Source: Biscogniauxia marginata (Eukaryota > Ascomycota > Sordariomycetes > Xylariales > Xylariaceae). From it: a stretch of DNA of 64,000 bases. Shown piece by piece: positions 37,189 through 50,203 of the stretch. The stretch is taken from the NCBI GenBank assembly GCA_022695795.1, contig MU404087.1, positions 62,001-126,000 on the forward strand. The letters are read 5' to 3'. Each line of letters begins with the position of its first letter. The first letter of the stretch is position 1. A program made the translations under genes and the position numbers. The notes under the pieces were generated by a model. That model was not told where the DNA came from. It ran no database searches and saw only the letters and a program-made list of their open reading frames with translations.

Positions 37189-38512
37189 ATGTGTCTTCTG
37201 GGTCTCGTATTCGTTCTTGGCCTGTGTAGCAGCTTGGTTCAAGGGACGATATATCGAAACGGCCTAGTGAGAATAACGGATTACTCGGATTACCCGGATG
37301 CCAAAGTCGAGCATTCCGCATATGACTTTCAGACATATAATGCGAGTGCTACCGAACTGTCTTATAATGGTAAGTAAGGCTCGAAGGAGGTGTTTTTCTT
37401 GTCGTGAGTCTTCTATCTAGATCTAAATGAAAAATGGCGACCTCTTCTAACAGCTTTTGAGAGCCCCTAGGCTTCTTTTTGGCTTCATGGGAGACACTGT
37501 TGCTATCACATTTGGAATTTAACGATGGACACCGCATTCGTTGGCTATCGAGTCAGTAGCATGGACTGGAACTTCACGGATGTCACCGCGGGAGCCACGC
37601 ACATGCTAGTCACCCCTAGACCCCGAGTGTTAACCAGTTATATCCTTTCAGACCTCAGAGGTGTGAGCTACGCATCTCGAACTAGGGGTATGGAGTTCAG
37701 ATCGACAAGGCCTACATCGCAGCAGGACAGTCTCCAGTTAAGATCCCAAGCTATAACTGCACAGTCAAGTTCATCAGTGATGGCTGATCATCTAGCATGT
37801 ACGCGAGCTGTGAGAGTATGTCAGGTTTTGCCTACGGCGTTGGGGCTGGGCTAGGAGCTACAGAGTACTACATAACGGCATTCCCAGGTATATGAGTTAT
37901 TGAGCAGAGATGCTATGATAATCCGCGGGGACAGGTTCACCAGCAGTTTTGTACTACTGATTCAAGCCAGCGTGGGATTGAGATCTGGGCGGTAAGTTCA
38001 CACTTGAACGCTATGCTCGAATATGAGGCACTACTTAGGATACTTGATGACTTTCGTACTTATAAACATAGACTGATATCTTTTTAGATAACTCTGAGCC
38101 TAGGACTTCAGCCAGTAAGAGACAATGTAGGGTCTCGTGGTAATCAATCTTGGCACCAGCGACAATAATGCCCCTTGCTCCTGAACGTGGGCCTCAGGAG
38201 AGAAGTATATAAGCCCACCCCTTTATTCAACACCGGCAATGGTGTATTGGCTTTGAGCAGTACGGGAACGATTTCCGTCAGAATCTTGGATATGAGCAGG
38301 AACTGGAGAATATTGTAGCGTACTTTAATTTCGCAGAGTACGTCTCAGTGTCGCAGACCTGGGACGGCATGACGAACAAGACTACAACGCTGGATAACCT
38401 CAGCGAGCCTTTCGTTCACTATTTGAGTGCTACGGGTATCCTGAAACATAACGACATCAGCCCGCAATGGCATCCGACGGACATCGGCGCGATCAAGGTG
38501 GCGGCTCACTAA
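37189..38512 (+). pseudogene. Secreted SGNH/GDSL hydrolase, multiply disrupted
   Basis: Starts with a signal peptide (MCLLGLVFVLGLCSSLVQG) and the family N terminus IYRNGLVRITDYSDYPDAKV. Exon 1 ends at 37369 before GTAAGT. The next exon reads FGFMGDTVAITFG and then loses a base near 37518. It resumes in another frame with YRVSSMDWNFTDVTAGATHM, and a further frame change precedes YGVQIDKAYIAAGQSPVKI. The nucleophile block, normally a GDS-type motif, reads FISDG and is followed by TGA at 37785. FAYGVGAGLGATEYYITAFPG, NPRGQVHQQF and VVINLGTSDNN follow, with stops between. Roughly 60 residues are then missing. The C terminus (38239-38512) is one open frame ending HPTDIGAIKVAAH. The blocks are in correct family order, so this is a once-complete extracellular esterase gene. 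With the active Ser changed to Gly, two frameshifts and several stops, it cannot encode an active enzyme. Confidence 0.9.
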
Positions 38513-41500
38513 CTCAGTTCATTAACTTGACTTTCGGGTGGGATATGGTGGCCATAGAACCTAAGTTTACCTGATCTAATATGCCCGTTTTATGAGACTA
38601 TATACATATTTATCCTCTTTCTCCATGGTAACTCTGATTCTACGAAAGGCTGTGGAGGCGAGTGAGAGGAGAGGAAGAAGTGAAAGGAAAGAGGTTTAGT
38701 GGGTTAGAATTTGGTAACCTGCTTTATGTCTTGAGGTTTTTCATGCGACTGAGTACTGGAATGATGAGGCATTCTACCAAGCGACTAGCAATGCGTTACG
38801 AGTCCGTAAACACCATAGCAACAAAACGCTCCAGGTGTGTTAATGAATTTCATGGCCACGACATAGTCTCATCAACTACCTAGATATATATCATGACACT
38901 TATTCCAATACCCACCTATGGCTGACCATGGTAGCTCTATCTCCATGGCTACTCTAAGTATGTCGTCAGCTAGTAGCCATAAAGTTTACTTATGCTTGAT
39001 CTATTACCAAGATAGAGGAAGTACCCCTCTCGCCTTCAATGAAGCTCTTCCCCTTTATTGAACATTGTCGATGACAAATCAAGAATCTATAGTTATATTC
39101 CTACCTCAGCTATCTCCTAAACTAAATGTGTACTAGAACCAGGAACTTGAATACTTAAATACATCATTGTTTAATAGCACGAACGCTACATATAGATAAG
39201 AATACGTATGATACAAGCCATTAACCCATTTCTATAATTTTAGGATTAGACTTAATAATATAGGGTCATGGTATTACCATGGAGATACGGTAGATGTAAG
39301 TTAGGAACATAAAAATTCAACTCGAGATAGTGTCCCCCTTCCATGGGCTTGATCCTGTATTTGAACTATTTTCAATGATACGATATATGTCTAGAAAGTT
39401 ATTTTCGAGATCTTGGTGACCGCTATTTATAATTGACGAGGTTTCATAACTTTAATTCAAAACACATTATCGTGTTTTGAGTCTCTAGCTTAATCCCTTG
39501 TTAGTAAGTTGGTTGTCTTAGGTCAATCTAGCATATTACCCCTAATCATGAATACCCCTTAGCAAGTTTTAGCTGAACGGTACCAGATTTCGAATCGGTT
39601 CCCAACTCAGTAGTTTCTAGGAATTCATCATTAATATCTCACGCAATTAAACGTTAAACAGACGGATCCCACTTCATAGGAACCGGGCGTAAAAGGAAAA
39701 TAATCATAAGTATCACGTAGACTAAACCCATAGTGACGACAACTCCCTTTGATAGAACGCATGTAGGGACACTATTACCACTTGCATGCAGTGAATTAAG
39801 TTAAAGAAAAGCCTAGACAAGTATGTATATAATTATAGAGGAGGACTCAAGTCTAAGGCTCACTTAGTGGTGTTCCAAGCACGAGTCTAAAGTTAGTATC
39901 CTTCGAGTATTTCAAATTGATACTTGATCAACCCCTAATATTAATTGAGACGTCTGTGAGCCCCGGACCTAGCATGACAGGGTGAGTGTTTACGCCAACC
40001 TCACTTAGGCATGCCACGTACCGGAGCGTATGTGAACCCAAGACCATGGATCTTTTCAAATTCATGACCGGACGTCAAGTAAGGGTCAATCCCTAGATCC
40101 ACAAGAGAAGCGAAGTTATACACATTGTTATTTGGCAATCTCTAGGGTCGCTTGAATCTTTGGTTAGCCTAGGTAACATTTGAGGTATCTATTACCCGGA
40201 TACGGTGTGGATTCGAACACTGGTCTCATGATTAAAGGTGATAGAAGGGCAAAGGGGGGGGGATTAACAGATGATTGAGCTGATAATGTACGGAGGGGAA
40301 GATATTGGTATCTGGAAATATCCCCATGATCGAGGTCTAAGTAGCCGACTTCTCTAGTCGGGACTTGAGACTTACTTTTGCTATCGCCATCCCATGAGAA
40401 TTCTTCTAATAGGAACTCGTCATAATGGATTTGCTGTGGCGGTGTGGATCTGTTCAATAATATGAAGTTGATATATCATCTACGGGTTTCAAAAGATGCG
40501 GTGACAACGCAGGCTAAGCCTCTCTTGAACATTATAATCTACTTAAGGAGGGCATAGATTAAACACTGTAGCTACTCGGGTCTTGAGTAGATACGGATGG
40601 TATTATGCTTCGGAAGTACCCGAAATTTCGTGTTGCTGTCGAGTATTTCACGAGGCATGCCTTTATGTTTTGATATACGTACAAAGTGCTAGTCACGAAG
40701 AGGCCTTGACACTTATGTGTGTGCCTGCCACGTTTTCTAACATGGCTGGTAGGCAAGTGGAATCGATTTCTTGATTAACATGAACTATACATAAGCTATC
40801 ATCCCTCTCTACATTAGATAATATATCAAGGATACGCAGATAAAGCTGAGAAATCCTGCCTACGTCAGGGGAGCCCCCGGTGGAAGGGTTTGAGGGGAAT
40901 GAACAGACTCGATTACAGATATATTAACAATGCTATTATTGTGCCAAGTTGGTCGGCCTTCCCGCAACCCCCTGTAATAAGCGACAAGTAACCATTTTCA
41001 AAAGGCTAAATAAACATTTCGTCAATAAAACAGGCCCAATGCTCTACAGCAACAAAGGACAACAGCAAGATCGACCGTGCCCAGACCCGTTACCGGCGGC
41101 TGCACTGGTCACCGCACAGTCTCTGCGCGTCACCGCCACGGGGAGACACGAGACCGACAAGAAATTCGGACTGAGTTCCCACCCGCGTAATCGGAAGACG
41201 TACCGCGACAACGCGCGACTTACCGTCATCCCACTGTCCTGTCTACCTACGTCGAAGTCCTGGGAGCCCACCTCCTCTTACCGTTATCATCCTACCGGAA
41301 TTTCCCATCATAGGGGAGGGAGGGGAATTGGCCCCCCTCCTAAATTTGGGGGTATCCATTACTTCCCCATTTTCACGATGATCGGCAAACCAGACAGAAA
41401 TCAAGCTCCCGGCCGCCCCGGTTACGCAGGTCCGAGGAAGCAACGGGCAGATCAGTCCCAAGCCCAGCGAATTTCTTCTGATCGCCTTCAAGGGCTTTCC

Positions 41501-44500
41501 TGACCGCTGGGCCCGGCCTAGAATCCCCAATAGAAAACCCTTTTTCTTCTCTGTGTAAAAGATGCTCCGCAAGGGTGGGTTACCTACGCAGCCTGACCGT
41601 CGGACCTCCGTGAGCTAATGTACTGTATGGATGTGTATATGGAGGCAAGTGGTGCTAGTACACGTAGTAAGGCGATTATGCACCGCTCACGGTGGTAGGG
41701 CCTTGCGGCCAACCAGAATGTTGGATGCCTTCGACAATAGTAGAGCAAGTAACCTTAGGTGGTCAGCAGGCGGGGATATCTCGCCGTGAGACGAGACGTT
41801 AGTCAGATCTATTGATGACTTGCTTCTGGTGAGATTCTTGATAAGCTACTCCATACATCGCTCCTCCGGGAAAGGGGTCCTTATTCACTATGCGTCGGCG
41901 GCGATGGTGGGGGGTTCGGTCAGTTTATTCAGCTTCTGAAATAGTGTGTTACAGTCCTATAGATGCATTTTCGTAAGGGGGAGATGAGAGAGGGCACGAA
42001 TGGAGTAGAGACGTGTGTTTTCAGCGCTGTACGTGCAACGCCTCGTCTGCCTTTCCTCCCGGATTTCACTTGGTCTAGACGTGGCCGGCCTTTAAGAGAT
42101 GGTAGTGGCGGAATATCGTCTGTACTCGGGGAGCAACCCCCAGGGGTTGGATTGCCAGGCTACTGATGTGTGATTCCGGGAGGCGTGAACATGCGTTCTA
42201 TGTACAGATACACGTATGTGTATGTGCCAGGACGGATCACTTGCTACTTTGCGGCTCCTGGACGGGTTAAGTACCATATCTAGGCAGACAAGCAGCAGGG
42301 GCGGGGAATCGATGATACCTCGAAAGTGCAGCTTGAGGCGTACTCGAGTAAGCTTTAGAGAGCTGAGTTGAATGGTGACTGCTTCGTTTCACAAGCACCA
42401 TGACTTTCATCGGCATATCAGCCCAGTGGAGCTTCCTTTTGATGCCGATCCTCTGACGAGAAACGGAATTTTAGCTGTTTGAGAGCGAGACCGCGGAGAA
42501 AAGCAACAGCTCTCGGGAGTAGAAAAAGGAAGTGTAAAGTTGAGGTCTAGTAGACTGAGAGATAGGTCATAAATTGGCGTCTCGCTTTCAAACCCGGGTC
42601 ACAGAAGAAGCAATGGAATAACTGGGGCCCACGTCTCGGGAATACTCTCCATTGAGTTTTCTAGTGATCGTGGAAGGGTATGTCGATCCGAGGCAGTCCT
42701 CAAGCCGTCCTCGAAAAGGCACATTCCTGACATCGGCTACGTGTATTAGAATACATGTTTCGTTTCCGTGTGTCGCTTCTCTTCACTCCTCTGTAGACAC
42801 AGATTTCGGATAGATACCAAAACGAATTCCCATTGACACGTTGAATTGACGTTGTGCGTATCCGGGGTCTTGGACGGGGTTATCCTCATGACCGGCCTCT
42901 TGCCTGATCAAGAGGCCGATTGATTTCGCCCGACAAGATATAGACTAGGGGCTACTCCTCCCATGCGTTGGCTCTGGAGGTAAGGTGAAGGTGCTCGTTA
43001 GCACCTAGCTATCGGGAGGCAAAGCCAACGACTCGTGAAGCAAACGCCCCGGCGGTCAGTTCAACGACCACGCCCCAGGGATCTTGCAGCCGTTGTCTAA
43101 GGGGCAGGTTATCTTCGGGTGGATTCGAATAGGTATGGTCCTTGGAGCACATCACTCCGCTGGATAAGCCAGTGTGGTTACAAAGGATCCAGATCGTAAC
43201 TTTTCGTCGGGTCGTCCGTCCCGTCTGTCCAGTGTCACCAGTGTACATACCGATATATAGGTCACGTTCATGTTACAAGGTACTGCGGTGGAGGCTGACT
43301 ATGCACTGGCGACAGGCTCCGCATTCAGATGGGGCTGACAAAAAGGGGATGACGGATCGTCATTTTGACTACTATCTGTGGGAGCTGCGCACAGGCGCCC
43401 GCGACGGGGGTGCCTTGCTTGTCCATGGACAACTTGAATGTCTTAACGGCATATTTTCTGGCTGATAGTTCTGTGTAGAACTTTTAAGTATCTTATAGTC
43501 GTCAACGGAGGTAACCCTTGTCTTGGATGATGATTGAATAGTCATTTGTGAGGTGTACTGTATAAATACCCGATCCGTACGTTATTAGGATATTCTGTAG
43601 GATGCGGCACACGTGTAGCTACTCACGAGCATCCAGGTACACAGCCAAGGATCTGCTCGGGTGATCTACCATAACCATACAATGAGCATGTCAGGGGTGC
43701 TGCGTAATAGGACCCTCAGAAACTTCCATGAGAGGTTTGTTAGGGAGATGCAGGTCCATGGACTTTAGATACCTACATAGACACACGTTAGAGATCGTTC
43801 GTGATTGTTTCAACTTACTTCTCTAGAGGAATTTAGTAGGAAACGTCATCGCACGGCGTCTTAAAATCCTGTTCAAATTCGCCGAAACCGAAGGGATGCC
43901 CAGGTTTTCCATTTATCCGGAACCCCTGCTCTAATGATGGGTACTTGATGTCCCAGTCCAACGGCTTGGGTTGGATTGTAATCGAGGATCTTAGTAGGCA
44001 TGGCCTATTCGGGAGACCTCTCGACTTCGATGAGAAAGGAGCTTAATCCCGGGCCAGGTTGTAATGATATGTGACATGCACAGTAATGTACCATCAATGG
44101 GCTGAACCGAAAAGCACGTAACCACCCGGTCAAGAGTTTGAAAGAGGCGCCCTCGCTTATAGGTGATAATTTCTATGTAGTTTAAGTTAGGAGGTACATT
44201 ATGCTAAGCTTCCCCTTGCAATACGGAATATTCGCATTGTAATTACTCATTTACCAACGGCCAATTCAAGGCTTCTATCTCTTCGTAACATCGAAGGGGC
44301 TAACTCTTATGATCTATATGCGCTATTTCTGAGACGAGGGAAGAGGGGGGGCAAACCGCCGAGGATTTGCCTACACCGGTGGCCAACATCATGGAAGCAA
44401 CATCGAAGCATCAATGATGGTGGACCGGGGTATTATGCACCGATCAACAGAGTTCTTGCGTATGTATGCACAATCTGTCACTCCGCCTTGCGTATGTATC
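38513..44500. other. Gene-poor stretch
   Basis: About 6 kb without a supported gene. From 38900 to 40150 the DNA is AT-richer. Frames at 40164-40457 (minus, 97 codons) and 40949-41503 (plus, 184 codons) are the longest and show no family motif. A protein-like minus frame at about 43833-44030 ends in GHPFGFGEFEQDFKTPCDD, but its length is within chance. A hairpin lies at 42893-42918. Confidence 0.4.
42893..42918. repeat. Inverted repeat, 10-bp arms, 6-base loop
   Basis: CGGCCTCTTG and CAAGAGGCCG flank CCTGAT. It is a perfect, GC-rich stem-loop in otherwise unassigned DNA. Confidence 0.8.
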
Positions 44501-44567
44501 CCACTTGAATCGGCGGATCTGCATCGGTACTATTGACAATCTCGAATCTTGATTGTTAAATCGATGA

Positions 44568-46140
44568 TGATACCCCTTGTATATAGAGGATTAACAACCT
44601 ATCGGGTCTACCCTACCGGCGTTGCCGGCCGTCACAAGGTCCCGTACATACGTGCCTTCATAGCTCTACGACCCTGCTGATCCCATTCTGGGGTACACCT
44701 CCTTTGTGTGTACCCGCTTTGATATTGATGCACTGCCGTCAGAGAGGGTATCCATCGGGATGTTCCAGCAATCATGCGCATCGAACATGGCTTCTACAGC
44801 ACGACTACAGGTTCATGATAATAACGTGACCGATACAAGGATTAAGGGGGATCTTGTTAGGGCGGTCACGTTTTCATCCTAGTCACTCCAACTTTGAAAC
44901 GAAAAGTTTCTTGCTCAGAAAGTAAGCCTAGAGAACGTCTGAGCTAAGTTTGGGTATGGTAAGTTCCGGTAGACCTGGGGTTTAGCAAGTGTTAGACAGT
45001 TGATAATTCTAACACGAGTGATAGAATGTGACACTGCAGTTCTACGGTGTCGGTAGTGTCTTGCATCACGTCAAGCGAATGGCGGGAGGTGTAAAGTCTG
45101 GGCGTAAGAGCACGTTCGCTGTCATTTGGGCAAGCTTGGATCGGTTGGCTCGAGACATGGCGGAGTGATGAGCCGCGTCCGAAGCCGACATCCACATAGA
45201 GAGTCTCTTAGCACCATTAGTACCTAGTAGTGTTTCTTTAACTATGATTCAGTGAATACCAAGAAAAATATTTACCGAACTTCACGCGGATCTTCTAGGC
45301 GCATCCTTGATGGTAAAGGCTACCTAGGTAGTCAACTAACCCTCTCTATCGATAGTCAAGAGCTCAGTGACTTGTATTGCCGATTAGGGTTGCCATTACC
45401 TTGCCTTGGGGGGGAGTGTGCGATGCAACCTGGTGCCTTCAAGACCATTGCATCGGAAAACATGCATGCTGTTTTCCAAGAGCGCCTAGACGCAATCTAG
45501 GTCTCCGGATATCTGATAGAAACTACTAAATCAGACCATAATGACGAGTGTTATTGGACTAAACTGGCGCGGAGCCACGAGAAGCGGTACGTCTTTAGCT
45601 TCCTTCTGGCACCCATGGGCCCTAGAAATCTGGCTCCTTAATGACTTGGGCAAAGATATTCTATATATCCTCGTTGGATCGACAGAATAAGATGAGATGA
45701 GCGCTGGGCGAGCCCAAGCTATCAGTCAGCTACCTAAACTCTGGAGTCGAGTATTCAGGGCATCATCCCTGAGGTTCCATCGCCCCTAGTTGCCGCGGCA
45801 CGCCACGGGTAGTACCTACATGCCTACTGCTGATGACTGATGGCTTCCTTGGCTCGCAGGAGGAATACCAGAATTTTACATTAAGACATTGCCCAACAGC
45901 CTAGAGCAGTATGAGATTAACCTAGATGCTTTGCTGACCGATTGCCGAATCTAGACCCAGTATTACCTATTACCTTCCAACAAGGCAACGTTTGGATCCC
46001 TGTAAGTAGCCTATCACTTCGTATTGTCATACTGCACCCTATAGCTACGCCGAAAGGGAGGGTTATGGTGGTGCAGTTGTCTATTTTCTATCAAATAATT
46101 TTTTTACTCCATACTCGCTCACGTAACTAGGGTTTTCTCT
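44568..46140 (+). other. Possible coding relics on the plus strand
   Basis: Several plus-strand pieces look protein-like. One is 44661-44880 (GYTSFVCTRFDIDALPSERV). Another is an ATG-started 49-codon frame at 45541-45690 (SFWHPWALEIWLLNDLGKD). A third is an exon-like block at 45860-46001 bounded by CTCGCAG and GTAAGT, whose frame must shift by one base near 45941 to join NSLEQYEINLDALLTDC with LDPVLPITFQQGNVWIP. The stop density of the long frame here is not clearly below chance, so apart from the 45860 block this may be over-reading. No family is recognised. Confidence 0.25.
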
Positions 46141-47031
46141 TCTCTTTCGCGTTCCTACCGGTCTTACTTTCTCTAGGTAGTCGAGCCAAGTGAATGATTA
46201 AGTATCGAGTCAGGACAGTAGAGCAGCAATGCCATTTTGTCATGCCCAGGGGTTTCGAGGCCTTCCACAGCAACGAAAACAATGTGATTTCTCATTGTCA
46301 GACACTAACGAAGTTCGTGTAGATAGTCATTGGGCTTCAATGTTAGCGGGGTAGAGTAATTCGACCGGAAATTCAGGGGGGGGATGTCCAGAAAAGGGGA
46401 GTTTGTGGTCTTATAGATAAACTATTCGTCATCACTGGCTAGCTCCGGTAGTGCCGCCTGGCATCGAAAATTCTTATCTAGTGAACTGACGGCTGCTCCC
46501 TACTATTAGCGTGAATGTCGCATGGCTTGGGAACAGTCGAATCTGAACAAGGAGTTGATATTGCGGTTACGCTACCTGTAAGAGTCGGGCTTTGCGAAAC
46601 GGCTGAGGCTTCTTAGCATGCTCGGTTTATTGGGAATTAGGTCACCTTAGAGGCTATGTATAACACTATTCGCATGTATACTGTTGTTTAGCGACGAGAA
46701 GCGAGAAATCGTACATATCAACGAGGCTTGATCTCAGTAGGCGGCGGTGCCCATTTGGTGCATCCTCAGACGAAGATGGTCAACTGCAGTGGTTCGGGAT
46801 TGGGTATTATCCTTGCTCAGATCGGCCGTCTCTTCTATTACCCTTGACCAATTTGGGCAATATCTTAGTGTATGCACCAAAACCCTGCAGTGGCGATCAC
46901 AGATACCTTGGGTTCGGTGTATGAATATACCTAGTTGAATACGATGTGCAACAGGCGGTGGCTGAGACGGCTTACTGCTAGCAAAGTGGTACCTAGGATT
47001 GACCTCATTATTGTGTCTTCTTTCATCTCAT
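46141..47031. other. Unassigned sequence
   Basis: No gene seen. Short frames only. Confidence 0.4.
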
Positions 47032-47625
47032 ATGATTTTCCCACTGGTGATTCTGTAGGGACAATGTCGCGGGAGGCCCTACGATTTGTTTCCACGACGT
47101 ACGCAACATGACGAAATTCCCGCTCTGAAACAAGTAGGGCTGATCGGAGATAACCCCGAACGCAACTCGTTGACCAGAATTTCGTTCCCGTTCCCAAACC
47201 GAGATTTATATTCCAATCCAGGGTTGGTTTCTGCACATCATGAGAAGGAACAGGTGTTCGGCATGGCATAGAAACGGAATTCAGGTCACCGAGTAGCGAA
47301 TAGCCATATGCATAGAGATTCTGCCTGTAGAGACAAAGCGGCATTCGCCGAGGAAGTTCACGGCATAAGTGTCAACCCAGTTTCCGTGACAGAGAGAGCC
47401 TCAAGATGATCATGCAAGACCTACATACCCCGGATTCACGAACTCCTCAATGAGGACATGTATTTTAAACAGTCTACGAATATGGACTATACCAAAAGCT
47501 TCACAGCTCACTATGGGGGGCACTTGATTCCTAGTTGGATTTCCCAAGAGGGAATAGAAGACTTCGGGCATGAACCTACTTTGAGAATCATCGAGGCTGG
47601 CCGGTCTAGGCTGGTCAGCTTATAA
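47032..47625 (+). pseudogene. Candidate nonsense-broken gene relic, product unknown
   Basis: One plus-strand frame of 198 codons from ATG 47032 has three internal stops (TAG 47056, TAG 47269, TGA 47407), where about nine are expected by chance. All three could come from CAG or CGA by C-to-T change. Protein-like segments include PYDLFPRRTQHDEIPALKQV, FPFPNRDLYSNPGLVSAHHE, FAEEVHGISVNPVSVTE and FTAHYGGHLIPSWISQEGIE. A 137-codon minus-strand frame (46931-47344) overlaps it. I prefer the plus frame because it is longer and more even in composition. No family recognised. Confidence 0.35.
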
Positions 47626-49450
47626 TAATCATAATACCCCGGCAGCACAGTGATTAAGTGACATCAGTGAAGATTGAACATTGAGCAGGTACCCGAAACG
47701 TAAAGCCGTCTGTGCAGAGCTGGTGGGCTAGACCGGCAAGGTCGAGATCGACGCTGGCGGCATTGAATGATGCATGCGGGAATTGGGTGACATTAGATTA
47801 ATATAGTGCCGCATTAGCGCTCATCGCTTATAGAGCCCTACGTATTCAGGTGGGTTGTAAGTTTTGCGGCATCTTCCATGGACCGAACTATGTATGAACT
47901 ATAAGTATGAAGTATGCATTTACATGGCTCTAATCGATCTACTAGGAGATATATCGTTGTAGCGCCGAGGACCTATGTTCGTAGTTAGGGGGGGAAAGGG
48001 GGGTTATATTGGACGACCTTGGCAAGGATGCCATAAGAGTCCCCGAAGTAACCCCGTTTCTCGAATCCATGATTTTAACCTAGAATCTTTTCGTCGAAAA
48101 GGGTGGCGTGCGTAGCGCCCGTAAAAAGAAATAAACGTCGGGTGAATATCCCAGATTTTTCGCCTCGTCAACTTCAACGGTTGATGTACGTCGTCGCACG
48201 AGATGCTTTTCGGATCCCATTATAATAGGCTCAAGCCCGAACAGGCAGAGCCATTACACAGGCGTATCTATGACCATCTCGCTACTTTTAACTGATACTA
48301 GACAACTAGGTAGAGAGTAGAGAGTAATGAGGAGGATCTCGTGTAAGATTTTTTTTTTACGTCGAAGACTAGAATATACTTTGAATTATCTGGCCTACCT
48401 CAAGACAGTCTTTCATATGAAGCCAAAACAAATCGTCTGTTCCTGGCGCTGTTGGAAATAAGAAGATAAACTAATCTGGCTAGCTTGACAGAAAGGTGTT
48501 GACCAACTACTAGGTCAACTACTAGGTGGAATACTGCTGGGTCTTAGTCGGAATCAAGGAGTGCAATTCAACTCAAAGAGTATGGGATCTACTAAACGTG
48601 CCCAATAGAGTGGACTGTTGTTTAATGTCGATTGGCAGGCGGATAATAACACACATTGACTCTTTCTTGTTCCTTTGTTATTACAAATCTGCACGATATA
48701 TATACTTATTACGCATCGTGAACTTATCTTCTATTTACCAATTACGAGCAAGGACAAACTTTTACGCTTTGGATCATAAACTTTTTCTCTACTATGAAGC
48801 TTTCGCAAACCTTATGTGAATTTAGGTATTAACATATCCAACCTCTTATGTACCTTACAACACAATATAACATCAAGATGGTATGTAGATCAGCTACGTC
48901 AGTGTCCCCTCTAAGGTGATCAGGAGGTTGCCATGTACATCAAATTAAACCCATATACTACTGCTGACAACACAGCAAATACGAGAAGTCTTTGCTGGCC
49001 TTATGTTATTAAATGGTACATATTGGATTTACGTTGATGGAGTAATCAATAGCTTATCCATCGCTCTAGGCTGTTCTGGCGGTATTCTGGTGTCATTCTA
49101 GCGCCCCTCTAGCAAGCCTCACCGCCGCCTTATGAAGTAGTGCAGAGAGTATTGGAAGTACAGATGATACATGCTTGACTTCGCGTGGTCTCGCTCTCTC
49201 CTTTTTGGCTCCCAGAGTCTTCATTCTCACCTTATGACTTTTTAATGGCTCTCCCTACCAAACGCAGCGGCCACTGTATTGAAATTTCGGTAGCCTACCA
49301 TTGTATCTGAATATCGCAGCCACTAAACCCTGTTCTGTATTGTAGTAACTGGATCGGTATTCTTATTTGTTACCTCTGAGCTCACAGAATTTCCGTCTTA
49401 CACATTACTCGACGGGTATGAGGAAACGAGTCATGGCTTCTTTGTCACCA
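47626..49450. other. Unassigned sequence
   Basis: No supported gene. A short direct repeat (CAACTACTAGGT twice) occurs near 48507-48530. Confidence 0.4.
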
Positions 49451-50104
49451 TTAAGTTCGTTCTTTGAAATATGACAGTTCACCGAATTGATAGAATGGAG
49501 TGAGACCTGATGCCAAGACTACAACTGACGTCTCAACTCGACGATGCACTACAATCGGTTGAAGCAGCCCGACGGTACCGGGCAAGCGAGGCTGCCGTTC
49601 CCCAGCGTTCATTGCAGAAGGATCTAGCCTAGGGTCTGACTTGGCTCGTGCCAGAGAGCTCTCGGAACTTCGTTTCCCCTTCATGCCTTGCACACGGGGT
49701 GTTTCGGTGGTGTTAGAGCTGACAGGGGATCCTAGAATTTGCGGGTGACAGAGCAGCCATCCCGATGAGGAGGAGGTACTTGATCCTTGCTTAACGTCCC
49801 TCGCCAAAAGGTATGGCAGTCGATCACAAACCTCCCGCATACGTATTGACAGGGGCGGAGAGGCAAAAGAGGTCCCAAGAAAGGCCTGAGAAACCCAGAA
49901 AAGCAGATCCCTAGCCAGCCACCCTGTCAGCCTGTTCAAGCGAGGTAAACTTAGATTCCTGGAGTTAAATTGGCGATCATTTAAGATAAAGCCATCGTTT
50001 CTAAACTGTTTCTCAACCGATGAAACAACGATTAGATTCTCTACCGAGTCACGTTCATGATTCTCTACCACCTCGAAGAGTCCATGGATCCTAATTGATA
50101 ATTC
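49451..50104 (-). pseudogene. Open frame/relic of unknown protein
   Basis: The minus strand is stop-free for 218 codons (50104-49451). Upstream the same frame continues with TGA at 50105 and TAA at 50117, around readable RALxELSIRIHGLFEVVEN-type sequence. The N-terminal part is strongly protein-like (NHERDSVENLIVVSSVEKQF), followed by a Ser-rich middle and a basic stretch (GKRSSESSLARAKSDPRLD). No ATG begins the open part in a convincing context (the first usable codon is GTG), so it probably lost its 5' end. It resembles helical regions of large fungal signalling proteins, but I cannot name it. It could also be an internal exon of a living gene. Confidence 0.4.
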
Positions 50105-50146
50105 TCACAAAGCTCTTTAGCTTAGTCCTTTATAGTGATTCAGTAT

Positions 50147-50203
50147 CTACATGTGGCTCGCTGCTACCACCGCACTCGCTTCAATGATGGGAGCCACATG
50201 TAG
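50147..50203. repeat. 13-bp inverted repeat with 31-base spacer
   Basis: CTACATGTGGCTC at 50147-50159 is matched exactly by its reverse complement at 50191-50203. A similar short palindrome, CTACATGTGTAG, lies about 90 bases further right. It lies just upstream of the relic at 49451-50104. It could be a solo miniature element or a stem-loop. Confidence 0.8.

Noticed and set aside
40949..41503. 184-codon plus frame
   Set aside because: No motif, no splice context and basic low-information composition. A gene is possible but not supported.
43833..44030. Protein-like minus frame ending DFKTPCDDVSY
   Set aside because: About 66 codons without a stop is within chance for six frames over 64 kb.
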